From Tomocerus qinae (Eukaryota > Arthropoda > Collembola > Entomobryomorpha > Tomoceridae), in assembly GCA_020055645.1 (NCBI GenBank), contig CM034546.1:127989875-128053874 (forward strand): a stretch of 64,000 bases of DNA, given 5' to 3'. Positions within the stretch are counted from its first letter, which is position 1; each line of letters starts with the position of its first letter. The notes beneath the pieces were generated by a model that was not told the origin of the DNA, did no database searches, and saw only the letters and a list, made by a program, of their open reading frames with translations. Position numbers and translations under genes: made by a program. Positions 25,325-36,731 of the stretch are shown in pieces.

Positions 25325-26619
25325 GCATTTTATATTTTTTAAAGTGGAGGATTAATGAAATCCCGAGAAGTCAATTGTCGATAATATACAACTTATTACT
25401 ATTAGATTTTCCAGTGTGTAAAGTGTATTTGTAAAAAAATCTCGTTGTAAACTACTGGTCTATTTTTGCTATAAGCTATCATTTAGATTTTGTTATACTG
25501 ACTCTAGCTATTGAATTGCCTAATATCTATATAGTTAATGAGCTGCAGTTGAGTTTATGTCTAAAGGGGAAGGACAATTAATATGATTAAAAGAAAATTT
25601 TTAGACAGGAATAGCCATAGTTGTAGATTCATAATTTATTTAGCCAACTTGTAATTAGTACCAAGTACTCATTAAATGTATTTATTACCTACGTACATCA
25701 TTATTAAATCATTTTAATACTACGGAATGATAATTTCCATACAATCACTTGCTTACCTGCAATTTTTATTCCCAAAACCTAGTAATGCACATTACGTGAA
25801 TTGTGGATGTATTTGGTACATTCAATAACTATTCAATGATTCCATCTGCAACGTTTTCCAGGTACAATCTCAGTTGGTCGAAAAGTCGTTTTTGTAGTAG
25901 AATTAGTTCAATATTTACCATAGTTACCTTTTTTCCCACTGGCATTTATTTGGTAGAAATATATGGAAATCGTAACAGACGTCAAACAATTTAGTTAGGT
26001 TACTGCGTATTATGTAATAAATAGAACTATATTTGATGGGTAATTTTAAATTATTACGTATTATTTTTACTTTGTTTGTAAATAATATTATTTTTTAGTA
26101 CATTATTTATTTAGTAGTAATAATTCTTTTAAAATCAACAAAAACTAAACGCAGGAAATAAATATTATTTAAACATGTAATAATTAAATTGTCGTAATTT
26201 TCCACCAATATTCCCAATCGAGATGTTAATCGCACCGACAATTTGAAATATATTTAGTGAGAAGTTGTCCGATATAAAAGATCTGCTGAGCTGGACCAGT
26301 TGGCTATATATTTTCTATATTTGTTATAAATAATAAGAAAGGTTCAGCTGTGCCAGGCCAGATTTGTATAGGGTCGTTCACCAAATGATAATAATATTGT
26401 TGTCTAATTATAGCTTACATTTTATACTGTGCTAGTTTTTCTGGCACATTATTGCTCTATTTTCTCATGATTAATTTAATAGCACTAAATCTGGTCCAGT
26501 AACTCAATGTATATTATGCCTGTCTGCACTTGATGGGCAGAGGCATGAATATTAAGAGAAGAGACTCTTTCATTAGGTAGGTTTAGACGGAGGACACGGT
26601 GCAAAGCAACTCCTTGAAA
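25325..26619. other. Intergenic DNA, no gene seen
   Basis: 3' flank of the monooxygenase gene and 5' flank of the Thr-rich gene. AT-rich; the short frame at 25803-25994 has no coding support. Confidence 0.5.
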
Positions 26620-27426
26620 ATGAAATACTATTTATGTTTTACGATCTTCGTTATAAGTGTAAGTATTTCCATCTAAAAACAATTTTACTTTAAATTCTGT
26701 CCGTAAATAAACTTATTTTTTATTTTCAGCTCTTCAATGAGGCTCATTTAATTGCTGGTGAGGGTCAAAAGTCTGAACCGCAGAAGGAAGATTTAATTGA
26801 TAGCAATGGCTTATTCAAGTCGGAATCTAATAAAACGGTACTAGCTTAAACACTGTTTTGGAATTTTATTTAACCCGTCCATATTTTTAATAAAATGAAA
26901 ACGTCGCCACGTAATTGGACGAAACTATTTTTGTTAATTTTTTATTCTTTCTTGGATGGCATATGAAAACGTTTCTTTCAAAATTTGTGGCAATTTTATT
27001 TTGAAGTTTAATTTTTTTAGTTATATTGTCTTCTGTATTAAACTGAGCCTTGCTCATTAAATAACCTTATTTGTAATGAAATAATTACAGGTAATCGACA
27101 AAACCCTAAATCGTAAACCAGAGAGCGAGTACCAGGCTAAGGATCCAAAACAAGCCACTGCAACTGCAAATCCGGTGGCTGTAGTCGCAATTTCCGCTGT
27201 GGCCGCCGCTACGCAAAAACTGGTCGAAACCGTCTCAGGTGTAGTGCAGAGTATCAACAGACTTAATACCAATTTTCATTTAAATGCGGAAGCTGCCCGT
27301 TTAGCTCCGACAACCCCGACAACGTCTACAACTCCGAAACCGACCACACCGAGCTCTACCAGCACTACTTCAAACAGCAGCGAGATTACTGATTATGACG
27401 AGGACGGTCCCGGACTTGTTGTTTAA
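26620..27426 (+). CDS. Secreted Thr/Pro-rich (mucin-like) protein
   Basis: Three exons (26620-26658, 26730-26837, 27091-27426), all in phase 0, give 160 residues. The first exon plus the start of the second makes a signal peptide (MKYYLCFTIFVIS then LFNEAHLIAGEG). The middle has an Ala/Val-rich amphipathic stretch around residues 75-115 (AVVAISAVAAATQKLVETV). The C-terminal third is a Thr/Pro/Ser run suited to O-glycosylation, ending in an acidic DYDEDGPGLVV. Splice sites are canonical. No known domain is recognised; a secreted extracellular or cuticle-associated role is inferred from composition only. GC content of exon 3 is clearly above its surroundings, which supports coding. Confidence 0.75.
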
Positions 27427-28079
27427 AATTACATTAATTAAATTGTTGAATTAATATTCGTTTATTAGTTAAGCATTATTGCAAAATATAGCCAAGTGAA
27501 TTGGAAGGATTTTAATTTTGGGGAGAAGCTTAGTTATTATGGGGAAAATTTTATTTTGAAATATTATGTATTTGTATGTAGTATAATATATCAATCTAAA
27601 ATGAAATGTATCTGTATTTACTTCAACAATCTCTGAGATTTATGCAATAAAAGATTATAGACATATATTAGACATTATGTTGATTAGAAAAAGTTTATTG
27701 TCTTATCCTCTACAAGAAAGGAAACTATACCTCTACGTATAAATATAATTGTCATCTGCCTTCCAAACTGTATATCTGTAATTCATACGAATATATATAA
27801 TAATAAAAATTTAACTTTTATTTAGGCTTTTGTCAAATTATATAAACGTTTTTATTCAAAATTACAACTGCTGACTCTGGATTGGTGTATAAATCAGGGT
27901 TGAACATTTATAAACGAGATTTTTAAACTAATTATAATTCGTATGCGTAAAATTAGTTTGCTACAAGTCATATCAAAAATAAAAATGTCATGAAAATAAT
28001 TAACGGGGTTTCGTTACAAAATAAAATTAAGTATCAAAGGTAAACTTAGCATTAAATTTTGGAATGTAGGTTATGATAT
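27427..28079. other. Convergent intergenic region
   Basis: AT-rich 3' flanks of the Thr-rich gene (plus) and cuticular gene (minus). An AATAAA-type signal occurs near 27646. Nothing else is seen. Confidence 0.5.
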
Positions 28080-28788
28080 TTAATACAAATTTCTTGGGAT
28101 TAATCTAGTTTGGCCATAGGCTTGAGTGTCTCTGACGAGGGCGGCGGGTTGTTGGCAGAGTCCCTTGGTGAGTGTTGGGTGGTATCCGGTCTCGTCGGCG
28201 GTGTAAGTCAAAGTGAATCGGAGTCCTTCGGGACTGCACCAGGAAGTCTCTCCACTCTTCACATGCGCAGCTCCAACTACTTCTTCTACCCGGGTATTTC
28301 CATATCCGTAGTTATTTCCTCCATTTATCGTTCGTGCTACTAAAATATTCTTTAAGGATCCTGATTCATTGCTTTGGATCCCATTCTTACTCTCGTAACT
28401 AAAAAACAAAACATTTTTAAATTAAAACGTCATTTAACTAGGTACATTTAAAAAATTAAATAAATACAATAATTCACCTGAAACTGTATTCATTTGACTT
28501 TGGATTGATCAAATGACTGAATCTTGTGATGGGAATCTCTTGCTTGAGGACGCGAATTTCTATCGGTCTCTCCAGAATGTGGCTTTGTCTATAAGAATCA
28601 GTTTTCACGGAAATTGGCGAATAGTCATTGACAGGTGGAGCTTCGTATTTGAAAGCGGTTGATCTAGTCTCAATTTGCGGAAGGGACGTTTCCTGGGAAC
28701 TATATCCAGAAGAACTGATGGAGTACGATGTGGATTCGGCTCCAGCCACAAATATACAAAATATGGCAAACTGTAAATAAAAATTCAT
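28080..28788 (-). CDS. RR-type cuticular protein (chitin_bind_4)
   Basis: Two exons (28788-28478 and 28398-28080) join in phase 2 to 209 residues. The signal peptide is MNFYLQFAIFCIFVAGAES. The joined product carries an extended Rebers-Riddiford domain: NEYSFSYESKNGIQSNESGS at the start and SPEGLRFTLTYTADETGYHP at the end, the aromatic and Gly pattern that binds chitin. Such proteins are laid down in the procuticle and set its mechanical properties. Unlike most RR proteins there is an insertion of about 30 residues between the two halves, and a Cys pair (SWCSPEG and GLCQQP). The N-terminal half is Ser/Tyr-rich. A TATAAATA on the minus strand at 28834-28827 lies about 40 bases upstream of the ATG, implying a very short leader. 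Confidence 0.85.
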
Positions 28789-28826
28789 TTTAAACTTTTA
28801 GAGTCAAAGTTCAAAGCGGAAATATT

Positions 28827-28834
28827 TATAACTT
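28827..28834 (-). promoter_or_regulatory. TATA box of cuticular protein gene
   Basis: TATAAATA on the minus strand, 39 bases before the start codon at 28788. It is consistent with a transcription start near 28803. Confidence 0.5.
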
Positions 28835-31034
28835 TTGGAATTTCTTACGATTTTCATTTTGGAGCTACTTATGATGTCCAAGTATTTTCAGTAAAGATAC
28901 TTTGAACGATTGATGATCTTGTATGAAAGATATTTCCATTTTATACTTAGCCAATTGGCTCTATTTTTAGAAATACAATGAATTAGTGACAGGTAGTGAC
29001 CTCCCAGGTGAGATTACACAATAAGGAGTTGTTATGTCATTCGTATTTTGTAAACACTTGCAATAAAATAGATACTAGCACCATAAATTGTAATAAAACG
29101 GGTTATTAATACGTCGCATACACTTGGCGTTTCCTGTTTTCAGTTTCATTCAGGGATATCCGAGAAATTATTTTAATTCCACAACCATATCACAATAATA
29201 AAGCTAGGTTGCTGGTGCGTCGTATACGTACGACTGATGTACGTAATATCAAATATCAGTTAAAATATATAATAATAATCCTTCTATATTAAATGTTATC
29301 CGAAATTAAGCGACTTCAAATTGCTGCTTAAATCAACCTTCATGAACTGAAGTATGACATTAAACAAACTCGTATTCCTTGGTTTCCTCAGCAGGTTGTA
29401 ATTGTCGCAAAACTCGTAATTTGTGCGCAACTTCAACTTGTACCCAGGCAGAACCTACTACTGCATCATACACTTGAAGCTTACATATAAATAGGATCCA
29501 TGAGACCAGTCATTTGGCTTTGTTTATTGACATTGATATTGATAGGTTCATCAAATTCCAAAATTGTTTATTCCCTTGAGGACTTATTTTCCTATAGTAC
29601 ATTTACTTATAGACCGTATTTGGGATCGATGTTGATGTAATGACTATAAACGTGACAAATAGGACACCATAACACTGTCTATTTCACCAACTATATGCAA
29701 GAAGAGATAATACTTGTAATTATAAACTAAAATTGTGCATCTAGTTAGTAGTTATGTACTGATACCAAGAAATAGTAATTGTCTTCTATTTTTTCGTGAG
29801 TCGGCATCTTTACTGTTAGATTAATTACCTGAATAAATTTAAAAATTCGAGAATGCTTACTTATTTAAAACTGAAGGTCATTAACAGATCAAATTTGTAA
29901 AGCATTTTACTTAGCCAGCCAGAAAGTAAAAATGAGTGTTATTTATCTTGCATTGAATCAGCTATTTGTAAATCATGTAACCAATAAAGTTAAACTAGGA
30001 TATTATTTCCATTATATAAGTATTTGTTTTGCATTCCAGTTGAAACTGACTTTTCAACCCAAAAGCTCATAATATTATGTGGTTAAGTGGTTATATTTAT
30101 ATGATTTGGAGATGTTGATGAATAAATATTATTATTACGCGACACAAACAATTTTCAGATGGAGCCTTTTAGTCTGGCCAAATTTATGAATTTGATTATG
30201 TGGTTTGGAATAAAAATTTATGGATTTGATTGTCTCTATAATTTATGTACATAACCGATACTGCATGTACTCGGGCGCATTAATTCCCATTGTATAAATA
30301 TAAATTCCACGGTGTTAGGCATCTATTCTTCTATATGTAGAATGTGATTATTACAAACAAACAGACTCATTAAGAAAGCGCATCCTTTAGTGAAGGAATT
30401 TAATAAATAAAGTAATTAATAAGAAGGATGAAAATAATTATTCTAATGTTGGTGAAATATATTAACGTGGTAAAAATAACTATTTTAATTAAAAAAAGCT
30501 AATACAGAGAGTAATAAAATATGGGCGTTGTCTCGACTTTGGACATTCAATGCATTTCCGGGTTTATTTGACAAAATACGATAGTTGCAAAGTTTCCAAT
30601 GAGGGAAAACAGTCAATTGAAAATTAAAAAATAAATTTTGATGAATTTTATTATTAAAACCCGCTACTAAAGAAATGAGCGGCATATTAGTATTTCAAAA
30701 TGTATAAAAATTAGAATAAGAAATTTTTTAGCATAATTATCGCTTACAGTAAAAAATTTTATTTTCAAGGGATTTCCCACTTTCTCAAATGACTATCGAA
30801 GGGAATGGGAAATGGGAAAATTAGAAACCTTAATGCAAGTACAACAATAAGCATTGTGATGTGACACGACTACATAAAATGAAGGCCAACATCCTGAGAG
30901 GTTTAAACAGTTTTAATGGATGCATCCTTTTAAAACTGTTTAAAACTCACAGGTCTCTACTTCTGTTTCCACATTCTACAAGTTCAATTGAAATTTTAGC
31001 CAAGGAATCATTTGAAGATCTTATTTAGACCAAA
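28835..31034. other. Intergenic region with one tiny secreted ORF and a hairpin
   Basis: It contains the possible small peptide gene at 29500-29640. It also holds a hairpin at about 30901-30948 (GTTTAAACAGTTTTAA against its complement, 11-base loop) some 90 bases upstream of the repeat-exon gene. The rest shows no recognisable feature. Confidence 0.5.
29500..29640 (+). CDS. Possible small secreted peptide, 46 aa
   Basis: MRPVIWLCLLTLILIG followed by SSNSKIV is a textbook signal peptide, and the remaining residues are Tyr/Ser/Leu-rich (SLEDLFSYSTFTYRPYLGS). A TATAAATA lies at 29487-29494, only six bases before the ATG, which would place the start site downstream of this codon. Either the transcript starts upstream or this is not the true start. 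No family is recognised. It may also be the first exon of a longer gene. Confidence 0.25.
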   Translation: MRPVIWLCLLTLILIGSSNSKIVYSLEDLFSYSTFTYRPYLGSMLM

Positions 31035-32536
31035 ATGCAATATTTGTCCATTCTTTTGGTCGTTGGTGTTCTTGGCATCACGCTGAGTTCTGCTAAACCC
31101 CATCATCAGGTAAAATGGCTTTGATATTTACAATTATAATAAACCAATATTATTATCTTTGTAAAGATGTTTTATATCTACAGGAAGTTAATTGCGATAC
31201 AAGTTTTGGAGATCACGCGTTCTCATAATTAGGATGACGACATTAATTTTTTAAACAAATCTATTTTTAGCATCGTGAAAGCAGAGGAGCCCCCGTTCCT
31301 CAACTCCCGAATGAATCGGGTGGTGTACCGTAAGTTCAACATTTTAAAATTTTAGCTTTCACACGTTGAGATATTAAAAGCCCCGCTACAATTATAATTT
31401 TTCAGACCAGTTATTGTGTCAAAAGCTAAAGGTAGAGGAGCTACTCCTCAACTCCCCAATGAATCTGGTGGTGTACCGTAAGTTCAACATTATAAAATTT
31501 TACCTTTCACACGTTGAGATATTTAAAGCCGCTACAATTATAATTTTGCAGACCAGTTGTTGTGTCAAAAGCTAAAGGCAGAGGAGCTGCTCCACAACTT
31601 CCTAATGAATCCGGTGGTGATCCGTAAGTTAAGGGTTACCTGAAGCGGGGTAAATTGAGCATATGCTTTGTGTGTATTAATTAAAATTAGAGTGTAGCCT
31701 GTATTTATTTACCAAAAGTCTTCAAAATTTCCAAAAAGTGGCGGGAGGTGTACATCTCTAACTTGAAACTTGTGGCTCAGGAAAATTTGAAATTTTCGAA
31801 AGTTCGAAAGTTTTGAAAGTTTCGAATGATATCGTTGGCGGGAAATCATGTTTTCCCGCTGACGCTATAATTCAAAACTAATTTTTAAATATTTCGTAGC
31901 CACGACAAGTTCCAGGTAGTCACCTTCACTTTTTAAAAATTTTGAAGACTTTTGGTAAATAAATACAGGCTACACTCTAATCCTAATTAATACACTTAAA
32001 ATGTATGCTCAAGTTACCCGGCTATAACCCACCCTTAAAACGTTTAAAATAGCTTAATTCGGTTTTCGCTAATGTGACCCTAATGTGTTATGGACTAAGT
32101 TTCTATTAGATGAAATGAGCTGCTTGATTGAATTATCAGTCCACAAATGTTTTAATAGAAGGTAAAATAATTTTGCAGGAAGGTAGTTTTGTCAAAGGCT
32201 AAAGGCAGAGGAGCTACTCCTCAGCTTCCTAATGAATCTGGCGGTGAACCGTAAGTTATTTTTAGTAAATAATTTAATTATGATAAATACCAATTCAGAT
32301 CTGCATTCGTGGGAAATGCTTTTGCAGGAAGGTGGTTTTGTCAAAAGCTAAAGGCAGGGGGGCTACTCCTCAGCTTCCCAACGAATCCGGTGGCGAACGG
32401 TAAGTTAATTTAAAAGTAACTTCATATAATTATGAGAAATATAAATTAATAGCAGGGAAAATTTCAATGTTTTCGCAGGAAGGTGGTTTTGTTTAAAGGT
32501 GCAGCCCCTACAGTTGAAGTCGTCAAGGCTGGATAA
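31035..32536 (+). CDS. Secreted repeat protein with serially duplicated exons
   Basis: Seven exons (31035-31109, 31271-31329, 31406-31477, 31552-31623, 32179-32250, 32328-32399, 32479-32536) give 159 residues. A signal peptide (MQYLSILLVVGVLGITLSSA) and KPHHQ precede a shorter repeat. Four 72-nt exons then each encode one 24-residue unit of the form VVLSKAKGRGATPQL plus PNESGGEP. The last exon encodes a variant unit ending VVKAG. All repeat junctions are phase 2 inside the Pro codon, so units can be gained or lost without frame damage. The basic KAKGRG alternating with PQLPNESGG suggests a secreted peptide precursor or matrix protein; no dibasic processing sites regularly flank the units. No known family is recognised. 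A paralogue lies tail-to-tail at 33405-34037. Confidence 0.8.
31624..32178 (+). other. Intron 4 enlarged by a foldback element (about 31628-32040)
   Basis: This intron is 555 bases while its neighbours are 74-77. The extra sequence is a foldback element with arms at about 31628-31741 and 31935-32040; both arms share GCCTGTATTTATTTACCA then AAAGTCTTCAAAATTT. The insertion lies between repeat exons and does not affect splicing. Confidence 0.7.
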
Positions 32537-33404
32537 AATAATTCTTAGCTGTATAATTTACTTTTTATTATATAAATGGATTTATGAATCATTTCTAATT
32601 GAAAAGAATTAATCGGCTATCAATACTTTAAAACATCGGACGAAAAAAAGCAAGAATTTTAAAAATAAATTTTTCAACATACCTTACAGCTTATTTACAC
32701 AACAAATTAAATAAAAATCAACAGCAATGACACGGATAGAATTTTGAATGCTGATCCAAAATTTATTTGTTCACTCGTGCATTCATTCTCTTATTCATTT
32801 TGAAGTACATAAAGTTTATGGAATCACTAAACCTTTTAAAGAAGCGAGAAGGCTTTCTTAGGACAATAATATTCAAATGGAGCATTCAATTGCATTATTC
32901 TACTCTTATTCAAATCAGGATTCAAAAAATATCTGAAATAAAATATTGATTGCAAAAAGTTGACCTCAAAACTGTATTGAGAAAAGCAGTCTGACAATTT
33001 TAGGATGTTGGGAAACTGATACGAGGGAAATTTAATATTTAGGATACATCCTCCTTGGATAACAACAAATAATATTTCATTTTTTTCAGTCGTAATATAT
33101 GTTATCAATTATAATTCATAATCTAATTTGTAATTAGCATTTATGCAATATTAAATGTAAAGAAAACTGGATTTAGTATATTGGTAATAAATATCAATAA
33201 AAATAAAGCATACCTATAATATAATTCCTGTGGATTTTTTTTATTTACGCTGAAATTAACAGTTTAGCTTGTTATATGAATTTCGTGATTTGCAATTCAT
33301 CCGATAAGTAGATAGAAAATAATTAATTATCTTCAATGATTGAAAATGACTAATGAACCAATGGACATAATAATAAAAAGTAAACTGAACAGCTAGTAAA
33401 TACT

Positions 33405-34037
33405 TCATCCAGATTTCGAAGCCTTGATAACTTGGATAGTAGGGGCCTTATTTCTTGTCACTACTACCGGTCTGTAAAATTAATAGTTATCCATAATTAA
33501 AATTCTGCTACATTATTGTAATGACGTTGGGTTATTTAGAAAGTTTTGAACTTACGGTACACCACCGGATTCATTTGGGAGTTCAGGAACGATTGCTCCT
33601 CTGCCTTTATGGCCTTTGTGCAAAATTACAATTCTGGAAAATTATTATATTTACCCGTTTTTAAAAACCTTTAGTTCTAATAATTAATTTTTTATTTTTT
33701 GACAGAAATTAACTTACGGTTCACCACCAGCTTCATTAGGGAGCTGAGGAGTTACTCTGCCTTGCTGATGCTAAAAATCAAATAGATTTAAAATTAGATA
33801 GCCGCAGTGATCGCCAATTTAGAACACAAAAACACCTGTATAGTGTATACTATTAAACTTTAACAAAGGACATCATTTCATAATAATTAATTTATCAAAG
33901 GCCATGCAGCTAAGCATTTTATATTTTTGACTGTATTTATCTTCCTTGTTTTGTTATTTTACCTGATGATGGTGTTTAGCCGAGCTCAGCGTAACGCTAA
34001 GAAATCCAATGATTAAAATAATGGACAAATATTGCAT
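33405..34037 (-). CDS. Secreted repeat protein, short paralogue
   Basis: Four exons (34037-33963, 33770-33718, 33633-33556, 33471-33405) give 90 residues with the same phases as the neighbour at 31035. The signal peptide MQYLSIILIIGFLSVTLSSA and KHHHQ match it closely. Repeat units read VTPQLPNEAGGEP and, in exon 3, GHKGRGAIVPELPNESGGVP, where a two-residue insertion makes the exon 78 nt. The last exon ends APTIQVIKASKSG. The two genes converge, so an inverted duplication created the pair. This copy has only one full central unit against four in the partner. Function unknown; both should be secreted. Confidence 0.78.
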
Positions 34038-36731
34038 TTTGATCCTGAGAAATATTATCTTCTAACTTTTCTTCCGCTAAAATATCAAGACAACTACAAT
34101 GGGTCTGTATGGCAATTGAAATGGAAGTTACTTTATGAGTTGAGTACATAAAGCAAAAGGTTATTGGTCTGAAATGTTTACAACAAAGTTCATTTAATCG
34201 TTGTAAGTGTCACAAAGCTTTTAAATACTTTTAAACTACTCCCTATGGTACCAAATATAGCTTAATTTATAAAAATTAAGAAACATTTTCATGGGTCAAC
34301 GCTTCTTATTATTATGTATATTAGAGCCATTGTTTTATCTTTCTGCGTTTAAGACGTTATCAGGAGGGAAATCCGGGTTAGACTGAAAGATGCCCGTTTC
34401 CCTGTATTCCTGACTCTGGTTCGGCTCAATGCACCTAAAACTGCTAGGATTTATGATCGAGATGAGTGAAATGACTGCACAAAAGAGAGAACGACAAGAT
34501 TTGGACACAGACAATAGTAGAAGTTTATTACAAAGAAAAGGTGACACGATTCGATTTACTCTAAGTTCCCTAAACCCGACACTGACTGACTGACGACGAC
34601 GAGGGTTCCCGACCAACTGTGACTGACGAGGGTTCACGACCAACTGGCGAGTCCGTCTCCTTCTCCTTCAGTATAAGGAGTCTCGAAGTGGGAGGTAGGA
34701 GTTCAATTAGAATATTAGAGACGTGATGTTAATGAGGGTGGTAGTGGGTGGTGAGGAGTCTCCTCACAACGTTTTGCAAGATTCTACTTTAAATTCTCAC
34801 TCGAAACCCTAATAAATAGAAAGCATTAATTAGCATTCTTTTTAATTCAGCAATGTATAAACACTTTAACCGGAAATGTTTTAAATGTTCTAATTAGAGC
34901 CAACGCCCATTTACCATGAATAATTATTCTATTTCCGTACGCGCATTGCGGTTGTGGCACAAAGTAGTGAATTTAATCACTCATAATATTTGAATAAGTC
35001 ATGTAGTCGTTTATTCACAGTGCCCATAATGAAGCTAATGATGACAATGCCAAGGAACTAAAAGAATTGTCGAGTTGGCATTATACCACTCAAAATTAAT
35101 TACAGTGTAGTGTCTTGATGCTGTTAACAATTTATTAATCTAGACATTCTGATCGTAAAAGCAGTAGTTAAACAGTTAAACTAACAACTAAAAGCTCATA
35201 GAGTCATAGACATCCCGCAATCGATAATTTTTACGGATTCGCTCTTCGTTGATTACACTCATAGTATTACAAAATGCACTCTATAAAAATTCATGCGTCT
35301 CAAGTGTGCGTCGACGTCTCAAGTCAAGTGTAATGTGTATTTTGAATGTGTCATCATGCCTTAGTCATAGTCATGAGTCATATGTACAAAATCAGGCACG
35401 TATCCAGAAATTTGTTAAAAAAGGGGTGCGCTGGCGCATTAAATAATATTGTCAAAAATAAGAAAACATTTGCTAATTTTCGCCATTAAAAAAACTTTCT
35501 CAGATTTATGTGAGCGCTGACCCTTCCATATGCGTGGCTGTATAATTCATTGGTATTGAGGTCTGAAATGAAAGAAAATAATACCCTAAACAGCTCTTCG
35601 TGTGTTTATATTTTTTGGCCATTTTTGACCCATTTATTTTGACAAAAAGAGTCAATAAGTCTGGTAGATTCTTTGGACTTCCTACATTTGGGCGAGGCAT
35701 AGGGGCATAAGGCAACGCAACAACGAGATCCAGCCGCCAAAATTTTACGCTTATGAAATTGGGGGGTTTACGTCTATCTAAGTCTACTCGCTTACAACGT
35801 TACAACTCCAGTGCTTGCGGTCATCACGTCACACTCGACTCGACTCCGACTCACAAACAAGTATTTGGGTAAGTTTCCTTAAGATTTACCTCTGACCTTT
35901 GGGGATTTCTTTCTTGGGATACGATTCAAATTCCAAAATTATTGGTTTCCAGCGAGTGTAAAACGTGTCATATTGCCTGTAAAGGTTCATATTCAAGTCT
36001 TTAGACATTAGACGAAAGAAAACGTGGATTATAGTCAATACAATAGTTTGCAGGTAAAAAGGTAAGTACTACCATAACTACTAATTATTAAGAAAGATAA
36101 TAGTCAAGTAGTTGATTATAGTAGGAATTAGAATACCGATTACCGTACCGATAACAATCAGGATAATCTCTTATATCTCCCTTTTCTGGTTGCTTTTACA
36201 TTATGCTAATTAATGCAACCAAACTACCAACTTGCATAATAAAAATATTAAAAATATATATAAACGATAGATTAGATTTATAAGTAAGTAGATAGGCTAT
36301 TTTGAATACTGTTGTAATCAGTAATTATTGGTTAATTATATGTCATGTCGTATTTCATATTTGTCGTCTTGTTTATATACAGCCTTTTATAAATATTCTC
36401 CATACTCCAGTAATTACAATGACGTTGAGTCATTCAGTCAGTGTTTCCTTTCCAAAGAAAAGTTCGTGTACTTTCAAGTCCTAATCCTGAATCACAACGT
36501 CCTATATATTATTATACTTACAACCTAGCACCTATAATAATAGTTACTATTTGGTTGTTTGTTTTAATTTTAATCAGAGACTAAGTTTTTAATTTTATGT
36601 CCCAAAATAGCAATTTTCTGGGTTGTCGGGCTGGACAAGTTGGCTGTACATTTTTCTAGAGCTTATTACATTGTCATCAAAAATTCAGTTACTAGCCCGT
36701 TTGAGTGAACGCAAAATAAACATTCAGCCAA
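34038..36731. other. Intergenic region with GC-richer patches
   Basis: At 34540-34770 a GC-richer block contains GACTGAC and GAGGGTTC repeats and GGTGGTGAGGAGTCTCC; it looks like a transposon remnant but no coding is readable. At 35395-35720 the words GGCACGTATCCAGAAATTT and GGGCGAGGCATAGGGGCAT resemble the ends of a dispersed repeat. At 35700-35872 a GC-richer stretch ending GGGTAAGT could be a non-coding first exon of the F-box gene. None of these is certain. Confidence 0.35.

Noticed and set aside
30901..30948. Hairpin as a miRNA precursor
   Set aside because: The stem is about 16-18 bases of low-complexity AT-rich sequence, shorter than a typical animal pre-miRNA stem.
34335..34643. 102-residue minus-strand frame
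   Set aside because: The sequence is made of short GACTGAC/GAGGGTTC repeats; the translation resembles no protein and lies in a probable repeat remnant.
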